Below, one piece after another: positions 1 through 7,991 of a stretch of 47,505 nucleotides of DNA (within the stretch, counting starts at the first letter, position 1; each line of letters opens with the position of its first letter). The stretch lies in NCBI GenBank assembly GCA_030446305.1, contig JASUSA010000020.1:1-47505 (forward strand), given 5' to 3'. A program made the translations under genes and the position numbers. Under the pieces are notes generated by a model. The model was not told the DNA's origin. It saw nothing but the letters and a program-made list of their open reading frames with translations, and searched no databases. Origin of the DNA: Clostridiales bacterium (GTDB taxonomy: Bacteria; Bacillota; Clostridia; Peptostreptococcales; Acidaminobacteraceae).

Positions 1-405
1 TTAGCAGTCGGTGTCGCCTTTGGTGCCGTTGCAGCTGGTTTGCCTGAAGCAACCATTGGCGCTGCAATCGCATTGGCGCTTGGTATTGGCATACAAAATT
101 TTCCGGAAGGCGCAGCGGTGTCTATCCCGCTGAGACGAGAGGGCTTTAGCCGCACGAAAGCATTTTTATATGGTCAGGCTTCCGGGATTGTAGAACCAAT
201 TGCAGGCGTCATTGGCGCTTTTCTCGTGATAAAAATGCAAACGCTTTTACCGTATGCACTGTCTTTTGCAGCGGGTGCAATGATTTTTGTCGTTGTAGAA
301 GAGCTTATACCGGAGTCTCAGCGTGAGAAGAATACAGATCTTGCGACATTGGGAGCCATGGTTGGTTTTGCCTTGATGATGCTATTGGATGTGGCACTGG
401 GTTAG
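1..405 (+). CDS. ZIP family metal transporter (3' part; gene starts before the window)
   Basis: The reading frame is open from base 1 and ends at 405, giving the last 134 residues of an integral membrane protein. It is a divalent-metal (zinc/iron-type) transporter of the ZIP family, GufA-like branch. The visible signature is [13 protein letters not shown] in one helix and [12 protein letters not shown] in the next; these are the metal-binding helices of ZIP proteins, with Gln where many ZIPs have His, as is usual in this branch. Two further hydrophobic segments follow (around residues 80-95 and 115-132). The C-terminus is complete. A strong terminator follows at 451-499. The N-terminal half and the promoter lie outside the window, so nothing can be said about its operon. 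Family assignment is secure; the metal is not shown by the sequence. Confidence 0.88.
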   Translation, partial: LAVGVAFGAVAAGLPEATIGAAIALALGIGIQNFPEGAAVSIPLRREGFSRTKAFLYGQASGIVEPIAGVIGAFLVIKMQTLLPYALSFAAGAMIFVVVEELIPESQREKNTDLATLGAMVGFALMMLLDVALG

Positions 406-450
406 CTGCAGTCATTTTAATGAAATAATGTACTTTTCTCATATGACAAT

Positions 451-506
451 ATAAAACTGCGACGTGTAACCAATTGTAAAGGTTATCGCGCAGTTTTATT
501 GATTCT
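451..506 (+). terminator. Intrinsic terminator after the ZIP transporter gene
   Basis: An 11-bp perfect stem, ATAAAACTGCG (451-461) with CGCAGTTTTAT (489-499), encloses a second short stem TAACC/GGTTA. The T-rich 3' arm runs into further T/A sequence. It separates the ZIP gene from the next transcription unit. Confidence 0.8.
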
Positions 507-624
507 TTAAATAATTGAACTGCATTTCGAACGTTTTTAAAGAAGCATACGAGAAATGCCTAATAAGCACATGAGAACAATGCTTTGCCTGTGTTTTCAA
601 CATGATACAAAAGATAATTAAGTG

Positions 625-630
625 TATAAT
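625..630 (+). promoter_or_regulatory. Candidate -10 element for the ProRS-like gene
   Basis: TATAAT at 625-630 lies 26 bases before the ATG at 657. No convincing -35 box is found at 16-18 bp spacing, so this is a weak call. The ribosome binding site GGGAGG (645-650) follows it. The stretch 507-624 otherwise holds nothing I recognise. Confidence 0.4.
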
Positions 631-656
631 AGTAGTAATCTGTAGGGAGGCGAAAC

Positions 657-2309
657 ATGAAATTATCTGCGATCAACTATCGAAGCATCAAAAGTCCTGA
701 AAACGTAACATCAGATACTGTCTTGCGTTGGCTGATTCAAGCCGGCATGATTAAATACGAACGCCTTGTGGGAACGGTTATAACGCCCTTTGGGCAATTG
801 TTTACAGATTCCTATCGCAAACACATCACATCCATTTTAAAGGGCAGTGCTGCAGCCCCATGTATGGTGGTGCCGTATATGAAATCAGAAACGACAGATA
901 TCTTTTTTAATGATCTCTTTGAAATGTACAAATTTGATTATAAATCATATAAAACATTGCCGGCAGCACTTCAAATGATGCGTAACAACGCTTCGGACAC
1001 TCAATTTTGTCAGCTGCATTTATATGAAGAAAAAAATTCAGGTGAAGCTGCATGTGAAGCTTTAGAAAAAAATCTGAATGAATTGACGCCGCAAAGACTC
1101 TACAAAAGCACTTTTGGCGGCATAAGAACGGCTTATTTGGAGAATGATGAGGCATTGGATACGTTGATTATATGTCCGGAATGCGGCTATGGATCAGATC
1201 CGATGCTTGCAGAAATGCCGCATTGTCCTTTAAATAATGATAAGGATGTAGTGAATGATGATATAAGCGCTGAAAGTGACGCTAGCATCACAAAAATGGT
1301 TGAAGTTTATACACCTGATGTCAAGACGATACAAGAACTGGCGGTATTCTTAGAAATAGAATCGACTTCGATCCTAAAAGCCATTGCATTGATGCGCTCG
1401 GACGGAAAGCCTGTCGTTGTCATCATAGCTGGCAACCGTACGTTAAGTTTGCCGAAACTATCAAGACTTACCAAAAAGACATACCGTATGGCTACCGATA
1501 TAGAGATTGAAACCGTTTTTAATGCCGTTCCCGGTTTTGTGGGACCAATCGGACTGGCGGCGTCCTGCCAGATTATCTGGGATCGCTCTGTGGCCGGCAT
1601 CAAAGATGGCGTATGTGGTGCGAACAAGCGCGACTATCATTATCTGCATGTCGCTGCTGATGAAACACGTAAAGAATATATTGATGTCGCCGTATATGAA
1701 GCGGGAATAAAGTGTCCTGTTTGCGGAAGTGAAATGCATTTATCGAAGGGCGATATGCTTTACGAACTGTTTGAATATGGTGAATCGCTGTCGGAGAATC
1801 ATCGAGCGAATTATCTGGATGCCTCTGGCAAAGCCCAAAAACATTACGCTTTTGGTATTGCTATAAGGATGATGACTGGGCTGAAAAGCATTATTCGAAA
1901 CAGTATAAACGCCGGGGCTGAAAAATGTGATTTTGAACGTTCGGCGGCTTCTGGAATCAATGAAACGTGTAAAAGCGCTTTTACCATCGATCATTTGGCA
2001 CCATTTGATGTGTGGCTAATTGTGATGAATACAAAGAAAGAAGCACAGGTACAATTTGCCGACTCGCTTTATGCAGCATTGATGGGGAATGGCATCTTCA
2101 CTGTGTATGATGACCGTACAGACAGTCCGGGCGTTAAATTCTATGATGCAGAGCGCTTTACCGGCATTCCGCGAATCGTGGTCGGCAAACTTGCTGAAGA
2201 TGGTTTTTGTGATATTCAAATAAGCAATGAGCGATTTGAGAAAATGACGATTGCAGAGGCGGTTCAATGGGTAAATAGCCGATATAAACCTCTCGACCAG
2301 CAGGCGTGA
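657..2309 (+). CDS. Degenerate prolyl-tRNA synthetase paralogue with retained editing (INS/YbaK-like) domain
   Basis: The 550-residue protein aligns by eye with bacterial-type ProRS along its length. The best-preserved part is the INS editing domain (about residues 215-345), from VYTPDVKTIQELAVFL to GFVGPIGL, DRSVAG and GANKRDYHY. Lys241, in the place of the lysine known to matter for Ala-tRNA(Pro) deacylation, is present, as are two CxxC pairs (C173/C176, C353/C356). The synthetase core is eroded. SYKTLPAALQ matches the start of motif 2, but the FRDE/arginine part that follows is absent. The motif 3 GIGVSR block reads AFGIAIRMMTGL. The C-terminal anticodon-binding domain (APFDVWLIVM to the end) is recognisable. 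I infer that it cannot make prolyl-adenylate and may act as an editing or regulatory factor. It has a good RBS, no internal stops, and sits alone between a terminator and the ndh2 promoter. Confidence 0.78.
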   Translation: MKLSAINYRSIKSPENVTSDTVLRWLIQAGMIKYERLVGTVITPFGQLFTDSYRKHITSILKGSAAAPCMVVPYMKSETTDIFFNDLFEMYKFDYKSYKTLPAALQMMRNNASDTQFCQLHLYEEKNSGEAACEALEKNLNELTPQRLYKSTFGGIRTAYLENDEALDTLIICPECGYGSDPMLAEMPHCPLNNDKDVVNDDISAESDASITKMVEVYTPDVKTIQELAVFLEIESTSILKAIALMRSDGKPVVVIIAGNRTLSLPKLSRLTKKTYRMATDIEIETVFNAVPGFVGPIGLAASCQIIWDRSVAGIKDGVCGANKRDYHYLHVAADETRKEYIDVAVYEAGIKCPVCGSEMHLSKGDMLYELFEYGESLSENHRANYLDASGKAQKHYAFGIAIRMMTGLKSIIRNSINAGAEKCDFERSAASGINETCKSAFTIDHLAPFDVWLIVMNTKKEAQVQFADSLYAALMGNGIFTVYDDRTDSPGVKFYDAERFTGIPRIVVGKLAEDGFCDIQISNERFEKMTIAEAVQWVNSRYKPLDQQA

Positions 2310-2362
2310 ACGGCATCATTCATATATTTATGAAAATTAATATATTTTGTCATGTTTTTCAG

Positions 2363-2390
2363 TTACACTATGATAATGGTCTGATATAAT
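2363..2390 (+). promoter_or_regulatory. Promoter of ndh2
   Basis: TTACAC (2363-2368) and TATAAT (2385-2390) are separated by 16 bp. The -10 box overlaps the upstream in-frame ATG at 2389, which argues that this ATG is not transcribed and that translation starts later, at 2434. Confidence 0.6.
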
Positions 2391-2433
2391 GTATGAGAGG
2401 AAATTTATTGAAATTATAGAAATGAGGGATATC

Positions 2434-4233
2434 GTGTCAGAAAAGAAAAAGATTATTATTCTAGGTGGCGGGTATGCCGGTGTCAAAGCTGGAAAAACCC
2501 TGCATAAAGCGTTTAAAGACAACCCAAATGTTGAAATAACGCTTATTGATAAAAACACCTATCACACGCTGATGACAGAGCTTCACGAAGTTGCCGGTCA
2601 TCGAACAAGTCCTGATTCCATTCGCATTGATCTTAGGACTATTTTTAAAGGAAGAAGTGTTAAAGTTGTAACAGACACCATTACTAAAGTTGACTTTGAA
2701 ACGAAGCAAATTGCGTCAGAAAAGAAAACGTATGATTTTGACTATTTGCTGTTGGCATGTGGCTCCGATTCCAATTCATTTGGCATACCGGGTATTGAAG
2801 AGCATGCTTTTACACTTTGGTCATATGATGATGCCATTACCATTCGGCAACATGTCGAAGCAATGTTTCAAGCAGCTGCGATTGAAGAAGATCCCGATGC
2901 AAGAAAGAAACTTCTGACCTTTGCCGTTGTAGGCGGCGGTTTCACCGGCGTTGAAATGGCGGGTGAACTGGGCGAAGCAAAAGAGCATTTATCTGAAAAA
3001 TACGGCATTGACAAAAACGAAGTTAAAATTTATAACATCGAAGCGACCCCGCGTATTCTAAACACGCTGAAAGATGACCGACAAGTCGAAAAAGTTGAAG
3101 CGCGTTATCGAAAAATCGGTGTTGAGCTTTTAAAAAATGCAGCACTTGTCAAAGCAACTGAAGATGGCTTTGAACTTAAAGACGGCCGATTTATTGAAAC
3201 GAAGACACTTATCTGGGGCGCCGGAATCAAGGTCAGCAATTTCATTGCCAAATTAGGGCTTGAAGCGGGCAGAGGCGGACGTGCGATCGTCAACGAATTT
3301 ATGCAGTCGCCACAGTATGATAACGTCTTTATAGCGGGTGACAATACACACTATGAAGATAATGACGGCTTACTCCCGCAAATTGTCGAGGCTGCTGAAC
3401 AGTCCGGGCATACTGCGGCTGAAAATATAATTGCTTCTATTAACAGCACGCCAATGAAGACGCATAAGCAGGTTTATCATGGCTTTATGGTGTCTATTGG
3501 CTCAAGATATTGCGTTTCAGACAACAATGGACTGAAACTATCCGGATTCTTTTCAATGCTGGTTAAACACCTCGTCAACTTCTATTATCTATTTACGGTA
3601 AGCGGACTTGCGCAATTATGGGAGTATTTGAGACATGAATTCTTCCATACAAAAAATAACCGTTCTATCGTGGGCGGGCATTTTTCCAAGGCGTCTCCAA
3701 ATTTCTGGATGGTTCCGTTTAGAGTTTATCTAGGATTTATGTGGCTATTCGAGGGACTTCATAAAATTGATGAAGGCTGGCTGACATCCGCTAAAATGAT
3801 AGCTTCCGATGCGGTGACGCAGGCGAGCGAATGGACTGGCGGCGCGGCAGAAGGTGCTGCCGATGGTGCAGCTGCTGTACAGCCATTATTGAAAGAAGTG
3901 CCCGGCATTGTTCAATGGGTCATTGATAAAATTGTTGCGCCAAATGCTATTCCGTTCCAGACGATCATGGTCTTTGCAGAAATTGCTTTTGGCCTCATGC
4001 TGATTGCAGGGTTATTTACCTTTATTTCAGCTGTCATGACAACAGGGATGACTGTTGCCATAACGCTGACAGGTATGTCGGATGCGTCTATTCTCTGGTA
4101 CTTCTTTGGTGGCATTGCCATTATCGCAGGTGCCGGCAGTACCTTTGGATTGGATTACTATTTGCTGCCACCGTTAAAACGATGGTGGAAGCGAACTGCG
4201 TTTGCGCAGAAATCCTATTTGTATTTTCATTAG
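2434..4233 (+). CDS. ndh2: Type II NADH dehydrogenase with C-terminal membrane (DoxX-like) domain
   Basis: This 599-residue flavoprotein oxidises NADH and reduces quinone without pumping protons. Two dinucleotide folds are clear: IIILGGGYAGVKAG at the N-terminus (FAD) and VVGGGFTGVEMAGELG near residue 165 (NADH), followed by the GDN segment of the FAD site (VFIAGDNTHY). After about residue 400 an extension with several hydrophobic helices and a DoxX-like look follows (FRVYLGFMWLFEGLHKI onward); this extra domain is typical of the Ndh2 of electron-transfer loci. An Ala/Gly-rich loop (EGAADGAAAVQ) lies inside it. GTG 2434 is chosen as start because GAGGG (2424-2428) is well spaced from it, whereas ATG 2389 overlaps the -10 box and has no RBS. 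eetA, eetB and dmkB follow on the same strand, suggesting joint work in menaquinone-linked electron export. Confidence 0.85.
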   Translation: MSEKKKIIILGGGYAGVKAGKTLHKAFKDNPNVEITLIDKNTYHTLMTELHEVAGHRTSPDSIRIDLRTIFKGRSVKVVTDTITKVDFETKQIASEKKTYDFDYLLLACGSDSNSFGIPGIEEHAFTLWSYDDAITIRQHVEAMFQAAAIEEDPDARKKLLTFAVVGGGFTGVEMAGELGEAKEHLSEKYGIDKNEVKIYNIEATPRILNTLKDDRQVEKVEARYRKIGVELLKNAALVKATEDGFELKDGRFIETKTLIWGAGIKVSNFIAKLGLEAGRGGRAIVNEFMQSPQYDNVFIAGDNTHYEDNDGLLPQIVEAAEQSGHTAAENIIASINSTPMKTHKQVYHGFMVSIGSRYCVSDNNGLKLSGFFSMLVKHLVNFYYLFTVSGLAQLWEYLRHEFFHTKNNRSIVGGHFSKASPNFWMVPFRVYLGFMWLFEGLHKIDEGWLTSAKMIASDAVTQASEWTGGAAEGAADGAAAVQPLLKEVPGIVQWVIDKIVAPNAIPFQTIMVFAEIAFGLMLIAGLFTFISAVMTTGMTVAITLTGMSDASILWYFFGGIAIIAGAGSTFGLDYYLLPPLKRWWKRTAFAQKSYLYFH

Positions 4234-4259
4234 TTAAATGAAGGTGTTGTTTTGAATTT

Positions 4260-4292
4260 AAAATCGTATCTGATGTTTCAGATACGATTTTT
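4260..4292 (+). terminator. Hairpin between ndh2 and eetA (terminator or attenuator)
   Basis: A perfect 14-bp stem, AAAATCGTATCTGA with TCAGATACGATTTT around the loop TGTT, ends in a T-run. It probably reduces read-through from ndh2 into eetA. The next RBS begins only about 10 bases later, so the downstream genes depend on read-through or on a weak promoter I cannot see. Confidence 0.65.
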
Positions 4293-4312
4293 AACGATAT
4301 TGAAGGTTGTTT

Positions 4313-4693
4313 ATGAAAAAAATTGATATTATGATTATTGCGGGTATTCTCATCGCGAGCCTGTTGGCATTCGTTATCATCAGCCAACTTCAAGCGCGCG
4401 CGTCTTCAGATTTGGAAGTTGTGATTAAACATCAGGGCGTTATGATTAAAACAATTCCCTTTGACCGTGATACGGATGAAGTATTTGAATATGAAGTTGA
4501 TGATGAACGCAATGTTGTAACCGTCAAAAATGGTTTGGTCAGCATGACAGAGGCAAATTGCAGGGATCAAATTTGTGTCAAAACCGGCGAGATTTCAAAA
4601 GTAGGTGAAATTATCGTCTGTTTGCCGCATAAATTTACAGTTGAAATTGTTTCTGAAACACAGTCGGCTGAACTGGATAGTATTGCGGAGTGA
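4313..4693 (+). CDS. eetA: NusG domain II-containing membrane-anchored protein (EetA-like)
   Basis: The 126-residue protein has one N-terminal transmembrane helix (about residues 5-25, rich in Ile/Leu/Ala) and a single outward-facing NusG-II-type beta domain. The domain carries the family hallmarks NCRDQICVKTGEI and a late IVCLPHK, with two or three cysteines. It follows ndh2 and precedes the Gx-transporter gene, the order of eetA in the Listeria electron transfer locus, where it is required for electron export but has no defined chemistry. The start is placed at ATG 4313, six bases after GAAGG (4302-4306), rather than at the TTG at 4307. Family identity is clear; the eet role is inferred from gene order. 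Confidence 0.75.
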   Translation: MKKIDIMIIAGILIASLLAFVIISQLQARASSDLEVVIKHQGVMIKTIPFDRDTDEVFEYEVDDERNVVTVKNGLVSMTEANCRDQICVKTGEISKVGEIIVCLPHKFTVEIVSETQSAELDSIAE

Positions 4694-4695
4694 AT

Positions 4696-5217
4696 ATGAA
4701 TACAAATTACACGAAGACCCGAATGCTCGTCCTAATCTCTGTGCTGGTTGCACAGGGGATGATTTTAGGTTTTATTGAAAAGATGCTGCCGGTTCCTTTT
4801 ATCGTTCCCGGTGCCAAACTGGGTCTGGCGAATATCGTAACGTTAACAGCAATTTATTTGCTTAGTTTCAGGCAGTCATTTTCAGTTGTCGTACTGCGCG
4901 TCCTGTTGTCGGCAGTGACATTTGGATCACTTTCAAGTTTTTTATACAGTCTCAGTGGCGGTATTTTTAGCTTGCTGGTAATGGCATTGCTCTTTAAAGT
5001 ACTGGGTGATCGCATTAATTTGATAACTGTGAGCATCGCAGGTGCTGTTGCCCATAACCTGGGACAGCTGATGGTGGCATCAATTATTTTGGAAACGCCT
5101 TATATTTTGACGTATTTGCCCATCTTGATGATTGTTGCCATTCCAACAGGTATTTTTGTTGGAATCGTTGCCAGATTTTTAATTACGTATCTTAAGCGAA
5201 CGCGATTCATCTCATAA
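4696..5217 (+). CDS. eetB: Gx transporter family membrane protein (EetB-like; 'heptaprenyl diphosphate synthase component I' family)
   Basis: This is a 173-residue, strongly hydrophobic protein with five or six membrane segments. It carries the family features IVPGAKLGLANIVTL near residues 35-50 and AGAVAHNLGQ near residue 115. Older annotation calls the family component I of heptaprenyl diphosphate synthase, but its form is that of an ECF-type substrate-binding membrane component. It starts at ATG 4696, after GGAG (4687-4690), so the RBS lies within the last codons of eetA and its start directly follows the eetA stop, suggesting translational coupling. It is followed after 45 bases by a trans-prenyl synthase gene, as in the eetA-eetB-dmkB arrangement. 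Confidence 0.78.
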   Translation: MNTNYTKTRMLVLISVLVAQGMILGFIEKMLPVPFIVPGAKLGLANIVTLTAIYLLSFRQSFSVVVLRVLLSAVTFGSLSSFLYSLSGGIFSLLVMALLFKVLGDRINLITVSIAGAVAHNLGQLMVASIILETPYILTYLPILMIVAIPTGIFVGIVARFLITYLKRTRFIS

Positions 5218-5262
5218 TTATTTGGAAGAATCGCCGAATTAACGTGAATTTTGGAGATATGA

Positions 5263-6204
5263 ATGTCATACAATATAAAAGAGGCATCCGATGGTGTTGC
5301 CTTGGAAATTGAAAAAGTAAAGAAACGCATACAAAATCATTCACAGGCAAAATTTAAAGAAGTACAAACAATTATTGATACCATTTTAAAACTAAACGGC
5401 AAAATGTTAAGACCACAGTTTTTAATTGTGTCAGCAAATTTTGGTACTTATGAATCAGAACGCATGGTCAATTTGGCGAGCGCTATTGAGTTATTGCACA
5501 TGGCGACACTCGTTCACGATGACATTGTTGATGATGCAGAAATAAGACGCAATCAGCCGAGTGTTCAAAGCAAGTTTGGCAAGGATATGGCAGTATACAC
5601 TGGTGATTACTTGCTTTCAAAGTCACTTTCCGTTTTTAAGGCAAAAGACTATGATAATGAAATAATTGCGAAACTTGCCAAAGTGATTGAACGAATTTGT
5701 GAAAGTGAACTTCTGCAATATTTTAACCGTTACCATACGATGACGGTGCGAAACTATTTGAGGGTTGTTTCAGGCAAAACGGCGGCACTGTTCTCATTGA
5801 GCATGTATCTCGGTGCCATTGAAAGCGGCTGCAGCGAGACGCTGGCAAATTCACTTGGTAAAATCGGTTATGAAATCGGCATTGCCTTTCAAATTATCGA
5901 CGATATCTTAGATTTTTCAAAAGATTCCGCTACCGTTGGCAAAACCGTGCAGAATGATGTGAAAAACGGTTATTATACATTACCGGTTATCTATGCCTTT
6001 GAAGGGCAGCAGATCGCTTTCGGTCAATTGACACAGACGGACATAAGCATGAAAATTGCTGAGCGCGAAGGGATTGAGAAATCGAGGATACTGGCGAAAA
6101 AATACACAGATAAAGCCTTTCAGCGTATTGATAAGCTGCCGGATGTTCCCTATAAAGCGCTGCTCAGGAATATGGCTGAAAAAATGTTGGTAAGAGTTTA
6201 TTAA
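5263..6204 (+). CDS. dmkB: Trans-polyprenyl diphosphate synthase (heptaprenyl type, DmkB-like)
   Basis: The 313-residue enzyme builds the isoprenoid side chain of (demethyl)menaquinone by head-to-tail condensation of IPP. Both aspartate-rich motifs are intact: HDDIVDDAEIRR (D86/D87 and D90/D91) and IIDDILDF (D213, D214, D217). GKMLRPQF near residue 45 is the usual N-terminal block that binds IPP. Chain length cannot be read directly. GGAG (5253-5256) supports ATG 5263. It closes the ndh2-eetA-eetB-dmkB series and is followed by a bidirectional terminator. The prenyltransferase that would attach the chain (DmkA/MenA) is not in the window. Confidence 0.85.
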   Translation: MSYNIKEASDGVALEIEKVKKRIQNHSQAKFKEVQTIIDTILKLNGKMLRPQFLIVSANFGTYESERMVNLASAIELLHMATLVHDDIVDDAEIRRNQPSVQSKFGKDMAVYTGDYLLSKSLSVFKAKDYDNEIIAKLAKVIERICESELLQYFNRYHTMTVRNYLRVVSGKTAALFSLSMYLGAIESGCSETLANSLGKIGYEIGIAFQIIDDILDFSKDSATVGKTVQNDVKNGYYTLPVIYAFEGQQIAFGQLTQTDISMKIAEREGIEKSRILAKKYTDKAFQRIDKLPDVPYKALLRNMAEKMLVRVY

Positions 6205-6211
6205 ACGTAAA

Positions 6212-6250
6212 AAAAAGCAGTAAAATAATAAATGTATTTTACTGCTTTTT
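6212..6250. terminator. Bidirectional terminator between convergent dmkB and greA
   Basis: A 16-bp perfect stem, AAAAAGCAGTAAAATA (6212-6227) with TATTTTACTGCTTTTT (6235-6250), has A-runs on one side and T-runs on the other, so it can serve both converging genes. Confidence 0.85.
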
Positions 6251-6294
6251 CTATATGGTTTACAATAACCTATACATGTGTTACATAATAGCCA

Positions 6295-6756
6295 TTACAT
6301 AACATCCATTACGACAATTTCAAGCGGCCCGTTAGGTGAATGAACGTCGACTTTATCACCTTTTTTCCTGCCCATCAACGCTTCGCCAATTGGGGATTCA
6401 TTAGAAATTTTACCTTCAAATGGATCCGATTCGATTTTGGTTACGATTTCAATGTCTTCAATATCATCAGTATCGGTATACTTGATCTTAACCTTCGAAT
6501 TAATCGTGATGGCGTCTTTATCATAAGCCTCAGCAACGAGCTCGTAACTTTCTAGAATTTCTTTGAGTTTAAGAATTTCTGTTTCATTATGAGATTGGGC
6601 TTCTCGCGCTGCATGATATTCGGCGTTCTCTGATAAGTCGCCAAAATCTCTGGCCACTTTAATTTCGTCAGAAATGTGATGACGTTTTTGGATGAGTTCA
6701 TCATACTCCTGTTGTAATTTTTTCAGTGCAGCTTCTGTTAATAACGTTTTTTTCAT
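6295..6756 (-). CDS. greA: Transcription elongation factor GreA
   Basis: At 153 residues it has the normal GreA length and organisation. An N-terminal antiparallel coiled coil (residues about 1-75) carries the tip signature GDLSENAEYHAARE, whose acidic residues enter the RNA polymerase secondary channel and stimulate cleavage of backtracked RNA. The C-terminal FKBP-like domain (about 80-153) contains SPIGEALMGRKKGD. The RBS GAGGGAG lies just before the ATG on the minus strand. The gene stands alone, convergent with dmkB and divergent from the lipoprotein gene at 6931. Nothing in it is unusual. Confidence 0.95.
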   Translation of the reverse strand: MKKTLLTEAALKKLQQEYDELIQKRHHISDEIKVARDFGDLSENAEYHAAREAQSHNETEILKLKEILESYELVAEAYDKDAITINSKVKIKYTDTDDIEDIEIVTKIESDPFEGKISNESPIGEALMGRKKGDKVDVHSPNGPLEIVVMDVM

Positions 6757-6875
6757 AGAAACAACTCCCTCAAAAGATTTGACTTATTATATATTATCAA
6801 ATTGGAACGCTGTTGTAAATTACAAATTATTTACATACTGAAAAATGATGGAACATTTCATTTCACTAACGAGGG

Positions 6876-6881
6876 TATAAT
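6876..6881 (+). promoter_or_regulatory. Candidate -10 element before the lipoprotein gene
   Basis: TATAAT at 6876-6881, about 50 bases before ATG 6931. No good -35 box is visible at standard spacing, so the call rests on the -10 box and position only. Confidence 0.35.
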
Positions 6882-6930
6882 GATAAAATAGTATTAAACA
6901 TACTGTAAAAATGCGGGATGAGGAGAAAAT

Positions 6931-7911
6931 ATGTTTCGTAAAGCCGTTATGGGTCTAATGATACTGTCAGTGCTGCTAACAGGCTGTACACGTGCGGATG
7001 AGACCGAACAGCCATATGATGAAACGCTGGCAGCTTTTTTAACCAATGCAGAAGCCGGCTATGCCGGCGATAATCACTACTATCATATTGTAAAAGATAT
7101 AACAGATCAAAAAACACATGGCTGCTATACTCAGACGCTGTCAGGAGAAGTGCTGAATAATGATATTGGAAAAAGCAATGAAGATTTTAGCTTTGAAATG
7201 AATTATCAAGTGTTTTCAAACCGCATTGAACTGATGGTATCCGGCAGTCACTTAAATGAAAGTGATTATGATAAAATTGTGGCATTGCAGCTGCCGCTTG
7301 CCAAAGATTCGGTCTGGTCTTTTAAAGCTAATCGCGATTCATATCACAATATTAAGGTAACGGCAACGATTACCGATGTATCAGACGATCAAGTGACGGT
7401 GCGGTTCAATGATCCAAAAGGCTATGAAGAAATTCGGGTTTTAACAAAAGGAAAGGGTACTACAGATTTTTATAAATACTATCAGTATGAGCAAGAGCGG
7501 GTTTTAACCGGTTATCATGAAGATCCAAGCTACGTTGCAGATGTGGGTATCAAAAGCAGCGATTTCGATATCATTGAAGCGATTACAATCGATCAGACAA
7601 TGCATGAGCTCATTGTCAATTACAATCTGGCATGGGAAAAGTTTGTAAAAAATGGCGATCAGACAATTTATCAATATGTCGTACCGGACTCCCCGGCAGC
7701 TATTGCATTGAATGGCATCAACAGCGAAGGGATTGAAGTTGATTTTATTGCCTTTAAACCAACGGCGATGGAAAAAGATGATGAATATTGTACACTGGCA
7801 TTGACGGAAGCCTTTTTTGATAAAGACGGTCAAATGATACTCAATGACATGTATTATGAATTAAAGCAAATAGATGGCCGTTGGCTTATTGATACATTCA
7901 GGCATCAATAA
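6931..7911 (+). CDS. Predicted lipoprotein of unknown function
   Basis: The 326-residue protein begins with a lipoprotein signal peptide ending in the lipobox LLTGC (Cys near residue 19), so it should be lipid-anchored on the outer face of the membrane. The rest is hydrophilic with alternating strands. The final segment (ELIVNYNLAWEKFVKNGD, then DGRWLIDTF at the end) resembles NTF2-like or IMS-type domains in which a short helix precedes a curved sheet, but this is only an impression. GAGGAG gives a good RBS. The next gene, 80 bases on, encodes a membrane sensor with an outward-facing domain, so the lipoprotein may deliver or modulate its signal; that is inference from adjacency. It lacks the Asp-Gly-Ala-Ser/Thr-type flavin-attachment motif of PplA. 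Confidence 0.6.
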   Translation: MFRKAVMGLMILSVLLTGCTRADETEQPYDETLAAFLTNAEAGYAGDNHYYHIVKDITDQKTHGCYTQTLSGEVLNNDIGKSNEDFSFEMNYQVFSNRIELMVSGSHLNESDYDKIVALQLPLAKDSVWSFKANRDSYHNIKVTATITDVSDDQVTVRFNDPKGYEEIRVLTKGKGTTDFYKYYQYEQERVLTGYHEDPSYVADVGIKSSDFDIIEAITIDQTMHELIVNYNLAWEKFVKNGDQTIYQYVVPDSPAAIALNGINSEGIEVDFIAFKPTAMEKDDEYCTLALTEAFFDKDGQMILNDMYYELKQIDGRWLIDTFRHQ

Positions 7912-7958
7912 AATGATTTACTCAGATTATATGCGTATACAATTTTAGACAAAGGGAA

Positions 7959-7979
7959 GCCGCTAACGCTGATAGCGGC
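7959..7979 (+). other. Short hairpin in the leader of the sensor gene
   Basis: GCCGCTA (7959-7965) pairs with TAGCGGC (7973-7979) around a seven-base loop. It has no T-tail, so it is unlikely to terminate transcription. It ends just before the RBS of the gene at 7992 and could affect translation or the stability of the mRNA 3' end of the lipoprotein gene. Confidence 0.45.
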
Positions 7980-7991
7980 AATGGATGGGGA

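Noticed and set aside
2389..2433. Earlier start of ndh2 at ATG 2389
   Set aside because: It overlaps the -10 box and lacks an RBS; GTG 2434 has a well-placed RBS.
6931..7911. Lipoprotein as the PplA component of the electron transfer locus
   Set aside because: No flavin-attachment motif of the Asp-Gly-Ala-Ser/Thr type is present.
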